A stretch of 64,000 nt of DNA, from NCBI RefSeq assembly GCF_018332715.1, contig NZ_BOQP01000021.1:185597-249596 (forward strand), in the 5' to 3' direction. Source of the stretch: Winogradskya consettensis (GTDB lineage Bacteria; Actinomycetota; Actinomycetes; Mycobacteriales; Micromonosporaceae). Positions 17,415 to 24,924 of this stretch are shown piece after piece (positions within the stretch are counted from its first letter, which is position 1; each line of letters begins with the position of its first letter). The translations under genes were made by a program, and so were the position numbers. Below the pieces are notes generated by a model that saw nothing but the letters and a program-made list of their open reading frames with translations, was not told the DNA's origin and ran no database searches.

Positions 17415-18153
17415 GCTTGAGCGCCGCGAACCAGCCCAGCGCCATCTTGCGGTAGCCGGCGTCGTTCGGATGGAGCTTGTCGGCGAGATCCCGCCCGCGC
17501 ACCGCGCTCAGATCGACCAGGTGGAACTGCACCCCCGCCGCGGCCACGACGGTCACCACCTGAGCGTTGTACGCATCGGCGCGCTCCTGCCGCACCGCAC
17601 CGTCGCCGACGTCCCGGTTGCCCACGATCCGCGCCACGAGCACCTGCGCGCCGGGCCGGTCCCGGGCGATCTGCGCGAGGAGACGAGTGAGCACCTGCGG
17701 GGCGAAGCGGGCAGCTTCCGGCGTACGCAGATCATTGGTCCCGGCATGAAGAACGACCACATCCGGCCGGTACGCGATCAGCCAGCCGTGCAGACGCTTC
17801 GCCAACTGCGTCATGGTCCACCCGGAGTGACCCTCGTGATCGTCGTCGGGCCCGTCCCCCGAGTGCTGGGAGCCCACGAAATCGACGTCCCACCCGGCAC
17901 CGGCCAGCATGCGGTAGAGATCGGCGCGGTACCCGTCCTCATGCGCGGACCCGGCCCCGGCGGTGATCGAGTCACCGAGCGGCATGACCCTGATCCGGCG
18001 CTTGGCCGCGAACGCCGGCTCAGGCACGGCCACCTCCGGATGCGAGGGCGGTGCGGGCGTAGGCGCCGACCGGGTCGGGACCGGTTCCGAACACGCCGTG
18101 AGCAGCAGAGCGGTCGTCACCGCCGTCAGCACCCGCACCCTCACCCGCATCAT
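17407..18153 (-). CDS. SGNH/GDSL-type esterase lipoprotein
   Basis: 248 residues. A lipoprotein signal peptide ends with lipobox LLTAC (Cys21), followed by a Pro-rich stretch to about 48. SGNH blocks: GDSIT with nucleophile Ser62, the GSQHSGDG region, GTND (block III) and KLHPND with the catalytic Asp-His arrangement near the C-terminus. It resembles carbohydrate esterases of the CE3 kind acting on acetylated polysaccharides outside the cell. The stop codon TAG lies inside the trpB-side inverted repeat. Transcribed in the same direction as trpB, possibly reading into it. Confidence 0.88.
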   Translation of the reverse strand: MMRVRVRVLTAVTTALLLTACSEPVPTRSAPTPAPPSHPEVAVPEPAFAAKRRIRVMPLGDSITAGAGSAHEDGYRADLYRMLAGAGWDVDFVGSQHSGDGPDDDHEGHSGWTMTQLAKRLHGWLIAYRPDVVVLHAGTNDLRTPEAARFAPQVLTRLLAQIARDRPGAQVLVARIVGNRDVGDGAVRQERADAYNAQVVTVVAAAGVQFHLVDLSAVRGRDLADKLHPNDAGYRKMALGWFAALKQL

Positions 18154-18282
18154 CAGCCCCCGTAGACCCCTTCGGCCCCCTCCCGGAAGAACTGATCAGG
18201 ATTCACGTTTTTCTGGGCGGACCGGGGACGCCTTCGACACCATTCGATGAAAAATGCGTTCTGCCGGCACGGCGGCCGGGTC

Positions 18283-18295
18283 GATAATGCTGGGG
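18283..18295 (+). promoter_or_regulatory. -10 hexamer and leaderless start of the DUF3800-like gene
   Basis: GATAAT (18283-18288) ends six bases before GTG 18295, the arrangement of leaderless actinomycete transcripts. It favours GTG 18295 over the in-frame ATG 18247. The -35 region (TTCTGC near 18259) is weak. Confidence 0.5.
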
Positions 18296-19356
18296 TGCAG
18301 GCACTCGAGATCGCGTGCGACGAGTCCGGGTACGAGGGTGAGAAGCTGATCGACACCACGACCGACGTGTTCGCGCACGCCGGGGTGCGGCTCGGCACCG
18401 ACGTCGCGGCCGCATGCCTCGCCGAGCTGCGGCGGCGCATCCGCTCCCCCGCGACGGAGTACAAAGCGACACACCTGCTGCGCGAGAAGCACCGCGCCGT
18501 GCTCGTCTGGTTTCTCGGGCCGTCGAGCCCGCTGTTCCGCAACGCGCACGTCTACCTGATCGACAAGGTCTACTTCGCGCTCGGCAAGCTCACCGACGTC
18601 ATGACGAGCGAGCCGGTCGCGGCCGGCCTCGCCGCGGACGGCAGGTCCCGGGCGGCGTCCGATGCCCTCTACCGCGACGGCACCAGCCACGACTTCCTGA
18701 CCGCGGCGAACACCATGATGCGCGCGCGTGACCGTGCGGACGTGACGGGCCCGGTCGACAGCTTCTTCCGGGTGGCGGGAGCGCTCGGCGGCCTGGACGG
18801 TGACGCCACCGGGAGCCGGGCCCAGCAGCGCAATGGCCGCGCCCCGGGGCTCACCGGCGGCGGCGATGGGCCGGGGAACATCCCGGCCATGTGGCAGCCG
18901 TTCGGACGTGGAGGCCGCACCGCCGGACGGGCCGGCGCGTTCTCGGGGCGGGAGAAGGCCGTCGCGTTCCGGCAGCGGATGCGGGACGACCCCACCCTCT
19001 CCCTGCTCGACCCGCTGACACCCGCGGTGATGCGCGCCGTTGCGCGCTGGGGTGCCGGTGGACGGCCGGTGACGATCGTTCATGACCGGCAGACGATGCT
19101 GCCGCAGGAGCGGGTCGCCCGGCTGCAGCGGGAGTTGCGCGCTGCCGGGCTGACGCTGGAACGGGTCGAGCTGGCCGCCGCCGAGTTCGAGGCCCGGGTG
19201 CAGCTCGCCGACATCCTCGCCGGCACGGTGCGCAAGATCGCCCAGGACGAGCTGCACGGCTGTGGGGACGGGGAGCTGACGATGCTCGTCCGGCCGTACG
19301 TCGATGAGCAGTCGATCTGGGGTGATGACCGCAGCTGGGCGTCGCTGCGCTCGTGA
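18295..19356 (+). CDS. DUF3800-like protein
   Basis: 353 residues if translation begins at GTG 18295; an ATG at 18247 would add 16. CDESG at residues 8-12 in a first beta strand, followed by FAHAGV, and near the end VQLADILAGTVRK, match the RNase-H-like DUF3800 family, whose Asp-Glu and QLAD motifs suggest metal-dependent nuclease chemistry. The middle (about 165-235) is a Gly/Arg-rich linker not usual for the family. Members are often found in mobile or defence contexts; here the neighbours look ordinary. Function unproven. Confidence 0.75.
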   Translation: MQALEIACDESGYEGEKLIDTTTDVFAHAGVRLGTDVAAACLAELRRRIRSPATEYKATHLLREKHRAVLVWFLGPSSPLFRNAHVYLIDKVYFALGKLTDVMTSEPVAAGLAADGRSRAASDALYRDGTSHDFLTAANTMMRARDRADVTGPVDSFFRVAGALGGLDGDATGSRAQQRNGRAPGLTGGGDGPGNIPAMWQPFGRGGRTAGRAGAFSGREKAVAFRQRMRDDPTLSLLDPLTPAVMRAVARWGAGGRPVTIVHDRQTMLPQERVARLQRELRAAGLTLERVELAAAEFEARVQLADILAGTVRKIAQDELHGCGDGELTMLVRPYVDEQSIWGDDRSWASLRS

Positions 19357-19385
19357 GCGACACGCCCGCCCCGCTTACTTGCTAA

Positions 19386-19400
19386 TGAAAACCGTTGCCA
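19386..19400. promoter_or_regulatory. Possible Zur/Fur-type operator
   Basis: TGAAAAC-C-GTTGCCA is a 7-1-7 dyad with two mismatches, inside GCTAATGAAAACCGTTGCCA. It resembles Zur boxes of actinobacteria. It lies 60-75 bases upstream of the SCO5389-type gene start. By eye only. Confidence 0.35.
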
Positions 19401-19462
19401 ACAAGATGGACAGCGTCGCCGATGGCGGCGGCTGGTTTCTGTTGTGTACCGGAAGGATCCCC

Positions 19463-19855
19463 ATGTCTCTGAACGTTTCCCCCGATCTGTTGTCCGTCGC
19501 CGAGCGCGGCGAGGTCTCCGACGGCGAGTTCGTGGAGTGTGTGCGCACGTCCCTGCCGTACGCGTGGCAGGTCGTCAGTTCTGTCATGACCGACCTGGGA
19601 CGTGACGGCGGTGACTTCGCCGATCACGAGATCCCGCCGCCGACCGAGGCCGAGCGCGGGCAGCTGCTGCGCGCGCTCGCCAGTGATGCCATCCGCGGTG
19701 GGCTGGAGCGGCACTTCGGCGCCAAGCTCGCGTTCCAGAACTGCCACCGGGTCGCGGCGTTCAGTTTCTCCGCGGTGGGCGGGGAGCGTCATCAGGCGTT
19801 CGTGTCGCCGCGCGGGCAGCTGCTGAACCAGTCCCCCGAGTTGCGTAACTGCTGA
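19463..19855 (+). CDS. SCO5389-family protein
   Basis: 130 residues. The frame is open well upstream, but ATG 19463 has GGAAGGA at the right distance and gives MSLNVSPDLLSVAERGEV, the start seen in Streptomyces SCO5389-type proteins. FVECVRTSLPYAWQVVSS, LLRALASDAIRGGLERHFG and LAFQNCHRVAAF are hallmark segments. Function unknown; the family is conserved in filamentous actinomycetes. Possible metal-regulated promoter upstream. Followed by a bidirectional hairpin. Confidence 0.9.
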   Translation: MSLNVSPDLLSVAERGEVSDGEFVECVRTSLPYAWQVVSSVMTDLGRDGGDFADHEIPPPTEAERGQLLRALASDAIRGGLERHFGAKLAFQNCHRVAAFSFSAVGGERHQAFVSPRGQLLNQSPELRNC

Positions 19856-19862
19856 TCACCCC

Positions 19863-19894
19863 GGCCTTCCCCCGTCTGCCGGCGGGGGAAGGCC
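19863..19894. terminator. Bidirectional hairpin terminator
   Basis: GGCCTTCCCCCG (19863-19874) pairs perfectly with CGGGGGAAGGCC (19883-19894) over an eight-base loop, exactly between the ends of two convergent genes. Confidence 0.8.
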
Positions 19895-19898
19895 CCGG

Positions 19899-21044
19899 TC
19901 AGGCGTCGCCTTTCCAGGCTTCGCGCAGGTCCTTGCGGGTGTCGCGCCACCATTGCCCGAGCTCGGCGCCCCAGGAACGGAAATCGCCGGCGAGGTCCTT
20001 CATCGCGTGCATGTAGCCCGGGTCGTCCATCCGCGCACCGAACGCCTCCGCCGCCGCACAACCCCAGAGCACGGGAATCCCCAGCACGGCGAGCAGGCTC
20101 AGCCACCAGAGACCGGTCATGGCGTACGCGAGGAGCAGCGCGACCATCACCACCACCGTGACCGACCCGGCGCGGGTGGCCCGGCGCAGGAGCCACGGCG
20201 CCAGGCGCAGGCACCGCCAGGGCACCCGGCCCGCCGGAACGAGCACACGCAGCGCGAACCCCGTCACCACCGCCGCGAACAGACCGGCGAGAATCCGGCC
20301 CGGCAGCAGGGCCGCCTCCCAGCGCAGGGCGCACAGGGCCGCGACCAGGACGAGGACGGTGGCCACGGCGAACCAGCGGCGCAGCGCGCTGAGCAGGCTG
20401 CGGATCGGCCAGGTCATCGAGATGACGTCCGGGCGGGCGGGGTTCTCGCGGGCGACGTCGCGCAGGGTTCGCAGGGAGCGGCGCACCCGCAGGTGTTCCG
20501 CGTCGAGCATCGCGAGCAGCCACCGCCCGTACGCGTCGGTGGGGTCCAGGTCGAGGGCGGCGCGGGCCGCGCGTTCGGCCTCGTCGCGGTTGCCGGCGTC
20601 GCGTTCCAGGTCGGCGAGGGTGAGCAGGCCTTCGACCGAGCGCGGGGCCAGGGACAGCCCGTGCTGGGCGGCGGCCCGCGCCTCGTCGTAGCGGCGGGGT
20701 GCGGCGAGCGCGCGGGCCAGGACGAAGTGCCCGCCCGGGTCGTGGGGTGCCAGCCGGACCGCTTCCCGCGCCGCGGCGATCGCATCCTTGTCGCGCAGCA
20801 GCGACATCAGGGACTCGGCCCGTTCCGCGTGGGCCTCGGCGAGGTGCGGGGCGGCGGCGATCGCGGCGTCGACGGCCCGCAGCGCCGCGGGATAGTCACG
20901 CTGCCGGCGCAGCACGAACGCGAGCAGCGTCAGCAGATCGGCGTCGCCCGGCTCCGTCGCCAGGGCGGCCCGCAGCGCACCCTCGGCCTGCTCGTCACGG
21001 CCGATCTCGATCAGCTGCCGGGCCTGCCTGTACGCCACACTCAC
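19899..21044 (-). CDS. TPR-repeat membrane protein
   Basis: 381 residues from GTG 21044, which overlaps the AAA+ gene stop (GTGA). Residues 1-200 are about five tetratricopeptide-like repeats (ARQLIEIGRDEQAEGALRAA, DYPAALRAVDAAIAAAPHLAEA and others). Hydrophobic segments at roughly 225-250, 252-270 and 300-335 form about four membrane spans. A short cytosolic tail is rich in Trp, Arg and Lys (WWRDTRKDLREAW). Tight coupling to the AAA+ ATPase suggests it anchors or recruits that enzyme at the membrane. Confidence 0.82.
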   Translation of the reverse strand: MSVAYRQARQLIEIGRDEQAEGALRAALATEPGDADLLTLLAFVLRRQRDYPAALRAVDAAIAAAPHLAEAHAERAESLMSLLRDKDAIAAAREAVRLAPHDPGGHFVLARALAAPRRYDEARAAAQHGLSLAPRSVEGLLTLADLERDAGNRDEAERAARAALDLDPTDAYGRWLLAMLDAEHLRVRRSLRTLRDVARENPARPDVISMTWPIRSLLSALRRWFAVATVLVLVAALCALRWEAALLPGRILAGLFAAVVTGFALRVLVPAGRVPWRCLRLAPWLLRRATRAGSVTVVVMVALLLAYAMTGLWWLSLLAVLGIPVLWGCAAAEAFGARMDDPGYMHAMKDLAGDFRSWGAELGQWWRDTRKDLREAWKGDA

Positions 21045-22516
21045 AACATCTTGCGTTTCTTCAGGTACGCGGCCAGGTCGTCGTACTCCCCGCTCTCGTT
21101 CCCGAACAGCGCCACCGACCGCGCCGTCGCGAACCACGCGTCCGTCGAGGGCCGCACCTCCTTCACCGCGGCGAGCATGTCCTGCTGCGAGATCATCCGC
21201 ACCTCACCGGTGGTGATGGCGTCCCGCATCGCGAACTCGGCAGCGGTCTCGCTGACGTGCGCGAGGTCCGCACCGGAGTAGTGGTCCGTCGCCGCGGCCA
21301 GTTTGCGCAGGTCGATGCCGGCGATCGGGCGCTCCCGCAGGTGATACTCCAGGATCGCGGCGCGGGCGGCCTGGTCCGGCGGCAGCACCAGCAGCGTGCG
21401 GTCGAGACGCCCGGGCCGGCGCAGCGCGGGATCGATGTCCCACGGAGCGTTGGTCGCGGCGAGCACGAATACGCCGTCGTTGTTCCCGTCGACCCCGTCG
21501 AGCTCGGTCAGGAGCTGATTGACCAGCGTCCGCATCCCCGACGACCCGAGCTGGCTACGCTTGTGCCCCAGCGCGTCGATCTCGTCGAGGAACAGCACGC
21601 AGGGCGAATGGCTGCGAGCCGCGGCGAACAGGTCGTGCAGATTACGCTCGGAACTGCCCATCCACATCGTCAGCACATCGGTGATCGACAGCGAGATGAA
21701 CGCCGCCCCCATCTCACCGGCGACGGCCCGCGCCAGGAACGTCTTGCCACACCCGGGCGGGCCGTAGAGCAGCAGCCCGCCGCGCAAGCTCTTCCCGAAC
21801 AACGTCCGCAGCTCAGGGTTGCGCAAGGGCCCGAGGAACGCCAGATCGAGCCGCTTCTTCACCTCCTCCATCCCCCCGACGTCCGCCAGGGTGATCGTCG
21901 CCCGCTCGACATCGAACGCCCGGTCATGATCCCCGCGAACCGGCTCATGAACGTCGTCGGATCTGATGGGCGTGCCGGGGTCGGCCGGAGCCTCGGGCGG
22001 GGTGAAACGAGGCGGCACGATGCCGTGGAACTCGCCCTCCAACGCATCCCAATCCACGTCGCCAGGCCCACGTCCGCCCGGCGCAGCATCACCCCGCGCA
22101 GCATCACCCCGCGCACCGTCACCCCGCGCACCGTCACCCCGCGCAGCATCACCCTGCGCGGGACCGCTCGCGGCAGGTCGCGGCAGGTCGGCGGGATCTG
22201 GCGAACCCGTAGCGCCATGCGAGGCGGACGGCACGGGCGGCGTTGCAGGGCCCGGTGCGTCCGCAGGAGATGGTGGGACGGCGGGGGCTGATGGGCCCGG
22301 CGGGGTGGTTGAGGTCGGCACCGACAGAGCTTGGGACATGAGGTGCTGGGTGGCGGGGTCGGTGGGGTTCTGGGCGAGCAGGTGGGCGGCGTGCGGGATG
22401 GCTTCCGCGGGGCGCTGGGCGGCGACGAGGAGTTCGGCCAGGTGACGGCGCAGGGGGTGGTCGTCCGGCCGGGCTTCGACCGCCGCGGTGAGGCTGTCGA
22501 TCAGGGCGTCGCTCAT
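21041..22516 (-). CDS. AAA+ ATPase with N-terminal TPR-like region
   Basis: 491 residues. Residues 1-65 look like one or two TPR helices (RRHLAELLVAAQRPAEAIPH). Residues 66-180 are a Pro/Ala linker with a (A)RGDxA repeat. The AAA+ module has Walker A GPPGCGKT at 252-259, Walker B VLFLDEIDALG near 307-317 and sensor NAPWDIDPALRRPGRLD, as in the FtsH/VAT/Cdc48-like classical clade. A short C-terminal region (DDLAAYLKKRKML) follows. It probably remodels proteins using ATP. It is co-transcribed with the TPR membrane protein; no peptidase domain is present. Confidence 0.88.
   Translation of the reverse strand: MSDALIDSLTAAVEARPDDHPLRRHLAELLVAAQRPAEAIPHAAHLLAQNPTDPATQHLMSQALSVPTSTTPPGPSAPAVPPSPADAPGPATPPVPSASHGATGSPDPADLPRPAASGPAQGDAARGDGARGDGARGDAARGDAAPGGRGPGDVDWDALEGEFHGIVPPRFTPPEAPADPGTPIRSDDVHEPVRGDHDRAFDVERATITLADVGGMEEVKKRLDLAFLGPLRNPELRTLFGKSLRGGLLLYGPPGCGKTFLARAVAGEMGAAFISLSITDVLTMWMGSSERNLHDLFAAARSHSPCVLFLDEIDALGHKRSQLGSSGMRTLVNQLLTELDGVDGNNDGVFVLAATNAPWDIDPALRRPGRLDRTLLVLPPDQAARAAILEYHLRERPIAGIDLRKLAAATDHYSGADLAHVSETAAEFAMRDAITTGEVRMISQQDMLAAVKEVRPSTDAWFATARSVALFGNESGEYDDLAAYLKKRKML
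22081..22155. repeat. 15-bp tandem repeat in the AAA+ gene linker (five copies)
   Basis: GCGCAGCATCACCCC and GCGCACCGTCACCCC units run from 22081 to 22155 without a frame break. They encode the RGDAA/RGDGA repeat between the TPR-like and AAA+ parts. Confidence 0.85.
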
Positions 22517-22585
22517 GGAACGAAATTATGCCCGCACCGGCTGACACTTTCCGGCGGCTCTCCCCCGGTGGGCCGAGCACCCGGC

Positions 22586-23362
22586 CTACGGGAGGATCGC
22601 GTCGATGTAGCCGCCGTCCACCCGGACCGCGCCGCCGGTGGTCGCGGAGGCGAGGGGGCTGCTGAGATACACGACCATGTTGGCGATCTCGTCCGGTTCG
22701 ATGAGGCGCTGGAGCAGGGACTGAGGCCGGTGCAGCCGCATGAATTCGCGCTGCGCCTCGTCCCACGGGAGGTTCTTGTCGACCAGCTCGTAGACGAAGT
22801 CCTCGACGCCGCCGGTGTGGGTGGGGCCGGCGAGGACGCTGTTGACGGTGACGCCGCTGCCCGCTGCCTCCTTGGCGAAGCCGCGGGAGACGGCCAGCAG
22901 GGCCGTTTTGGTCATGCCGTAGTGGATCATTTCGGCGGGGGTGACGACCGCGGAGTCGCTCGCTATGTACTGGATGCGGCCCCAGCCCCGGTCTAGCATG
23001 CCGGGCAGATAGGTCCGGGTCAGGCGGATGGCGGAGAGGACGTTGACCTCGAAGTAGCGGCGCCACTGGTCGTCGGTGATCTCCAGGGCGGGCTGGGCGC
23101 CGAAGATGCCGAGGTTGTTGATGAGGATGTCGGGGGCGGGGACCGCGGCGACGACGGCCCGGGTGCCCTCGTCGGTCGCGAGGTCGCCGGGGGCGGCGAA
23201 AGCGTTGCCGATCTCCAGCGCCACCTTCTCCACCGTGGCGGCGTCGCGGCCGTTGACGGCCACCCGGGCGCCGGCCGCGCTGAGACCGGTGGCGATGGCG
23301 CGGCCGATGCCCTGGGTCGATCCGGACACGAGGGCGGTTTTTCCTGTCAGATCCAGTCGCAT
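22586..23362 (-). CDS. SDR-family oxidoreductase
   Basis: 258 residues from ATG 23362. Cofactor motif SGSTQGIG at 13-20. NNLG replaces the usual NNAG. Catalytic Ser in YIASDSA, and Tyr-Lys in HYGMTK. VLAGPTHTGGVEDFV follows, and the end has the usual ATTGGAVRVDGGYI. It resembles 3-oxoacyl reductase or glucose dehydrogenase-like SDRs. Substrate unknown. It stands alone, divergent from the diguanylate cyclase gene. Confidence 0.88.
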   Translation of the reverse strand: MRLDLTGKTALVSGSTQGIGRAIATGLSAAGARVAVNGRDAATVEKVALEIGNAFAAPGDLATDEGTRAVVAAVPAPDILINNLGIFGAQPALEITDDQWRRYFEVNVLSAIRLTRTYLPGMLDRGWGRIQYIASDSAVVTPAEMIHYGMTKTALLAVSRGFAKEAAGSGVTVNSVLAGPTHTGGVEDFVYELVDKNLPWDEAQREFMRLHRPQSLLQRLIEPDEIANMVVYLSSPLASATTGGAVRVDGGYIDAILP

Positions 23363-23411
23363 GTCCCCTACTTTTCCCGGTCCGGTCCTTTGATGCGCGC
23401 CGGGGCGGCCG

Positions 23412-24878
23412 ATGAGGATATCTGACACCGAGCAGAGCGAGGAGACGACGAGACCGATGCAGACGTTCGTGGCCAGGGCGACGCAGTTCGCGCGCAACGG
23501 GATGGAGCCCATCCTGGCGCTGGTCGCCATCGTGATCCTGCACGGTTTCGGGCTCGTCGGCGGGGCCCCGCTGTGGGCGTTCGTGCTTCTCCAGCTGGGC
23601 TGGGCGGCACTGCAGCAGCCGTGGGTGCGCCAGCGGTCCGGGGAGGACCGGTCGATCGGGCTGCAGCTGGTCGTGGCGACCTGCACGATGTATCTGCTCG
23701 GCTGGGGTGCGCTGCTCGCCGTCGCACACGTCTACCTGCTGACGGTTCATCTGCGCAGGACCGGTGCGCAGGCCTGGAAGCCGGCCGCCACCGCCAGTGT
23801 GCTCTCGCTGGTGGCCGGGCAGGTCGCGGTCTCCGCCGGACTGGTGCACAGCAACCTGGACGTCACGCAGTCGAACGCGCTGGCGCTGCTCGTCGCGATC
23901 GCCGCGGTGGCCACCGCGCGCACCCTCGGGCAGTTCGTCGCTCAGCGGGAGCGGGCCGAGGCCGGGGCGCAGCTCAGCGAGGACCGGTTCCGGGCACTGG
24001 TACGCGACGGCTCCGAGGTCATCACGATGAGCGACGCCGAGGGCAACGTGTCGTGGGTGAGCCCCGCCGCCGCCGTGGTGATGGGCTACAAGCCCGAGGA
24101 GCTGCGCGGCCGGGTCATGAACGGGTTGTTCCACCCCGAGGACGAGGTCGCCTCGATGGAGCTGTTCACCCGGCTGCTCGCCTCGGACAGCACGGTGGAG
24201 CACTCGGCCGAGCTGCGGGTGCGGCACGCGAACGGGTCATGGCACTGGCACGAGATCATCTCGCGGAACATGCTCGCGCATCCCGCCGTACACGCCATCG
24301 TCAGTCACCAGCGCGACATCACCGAACGCCGGGCCGTGCAGGACCGCATCGCGTACGCCGCCTCGCACGACAGCCTCACCGGGCTGGCTAACGGGCCGAC
24401 GCTCAAGCGCGACCTCGAACGCGCCCTCGCGCAGGGCACCCGCTACCAGCACCCGGTGGCCATGCTCTTCTGCGACCTGGACGGGTTCAAGTCGGTCAAC
24501 GACACGTACGGCCACGACGTCGGCGACCGCCTGCTGCAGACGATCAGCACGGTCATCAAGAACATGACCCGCGACACCGACTCGGCCGGCCGGCTGGGCG
24601 GCGACGAGTTCGGCGTCGTGCTGACCCGGGTACGCAACTCCGAGGAGGCGCTGAGCGTCGCCCAGCGGGTCATCGACGCGATCACCGGCAACGCCTCGGT
24701 CGCCGGACTCAAGCTCGAGATCGGGTGCAGCGTCGGCGTCGCCCTGGCCTACCCGGGCGGCTCGGACGCCAAGACGCTGATGCGCCACGCCGACGCCGCG
24801 ATGTACCGCTCCAAGCGCCGCGGCCGCAACAACAGCACGGTCTACGTCGAGGAAGAGGTCAGCGCTCCCTGGTCGTGA
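23412..24878 (+). CDS. Membrane PAS-GGDEF diguanylate cyclase
   Basis: 488 residues. Four to five hydrophobic segments (about 30-175) precede a PAS domain (FRALVRDGSEVITMSDAEG, GYKPEELRGR, ISHQRDITERR region, 195-305) and a GGDEF domain. The active-site motif RLGGDEFGVV is intact, with DLDGFKSVNDTYGHDVGD upstream. Arg-x-x-Asp product inhibition was not assigned. It should make c-di-GMP in response to a signal read by PAS or the membrane region. The start could instead be the ATG 45 bases downstream (MQTFVARATQF). Confidence 0.92.
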   Translation: MRISDTEQSEETTRPMQTFVARATQFARNGMEPILALVAIVILHGFGLVGGAPLWAFVLLQLGWAALQQPWVRQRSGEDRSIGLQLVVATCTMYLLGWGALLAVAHVYLLTVHLRRTGAQAWKPAATASVLSLVAGQVAVSAGLVHSNLDVTQSNALALLVAIAAVATARTLGQFVAQRERAEAGAQLSEDRFRALVRDGSEVITMSDAEGNVSWVSPAAAVVMGYKPEELRGRVMNGLFHPEDEVASMELFTRLLASDSTVEHSAELRVRHANGSWHWHEIISRNMLAHPAVHAIVSHQRDITERRAVQDRIAYAASHDSLTGLANGPTLKRDLERALAQGTRYQHPVAMLFCDLDGFKSVNDTYGHDVGDRLLQTISTVIKNMTRDTDSAGRLGGDEFGVVLTRVRNSEEALSVAQRVIDAITGNASVAGLKLEIGCSVGVALAYPGGSDAKTLMRHADAAMYRSKRRGRNNSTVYVEEEVSAPWS

Positions 24879-24884
24879 ACCGGG

Positions 24885-24921
24885 CCGGAGCGGCGGCCCG
24901 CATACACGGGCCGCCGTCCGG
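24885..24921. terminator. Bidirectional hairpin terminator
   Basis: CCGGAGCGGCGGCCCG (24885-24900) and CGGGCCGCCGTCCGG (24907-24921) form a long GC stem with one mismatch and a six-base loop, between convergent gene ends at 24878 and 24925. Confidence 0.8.
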
Positions 24922-24924
24922 TGC

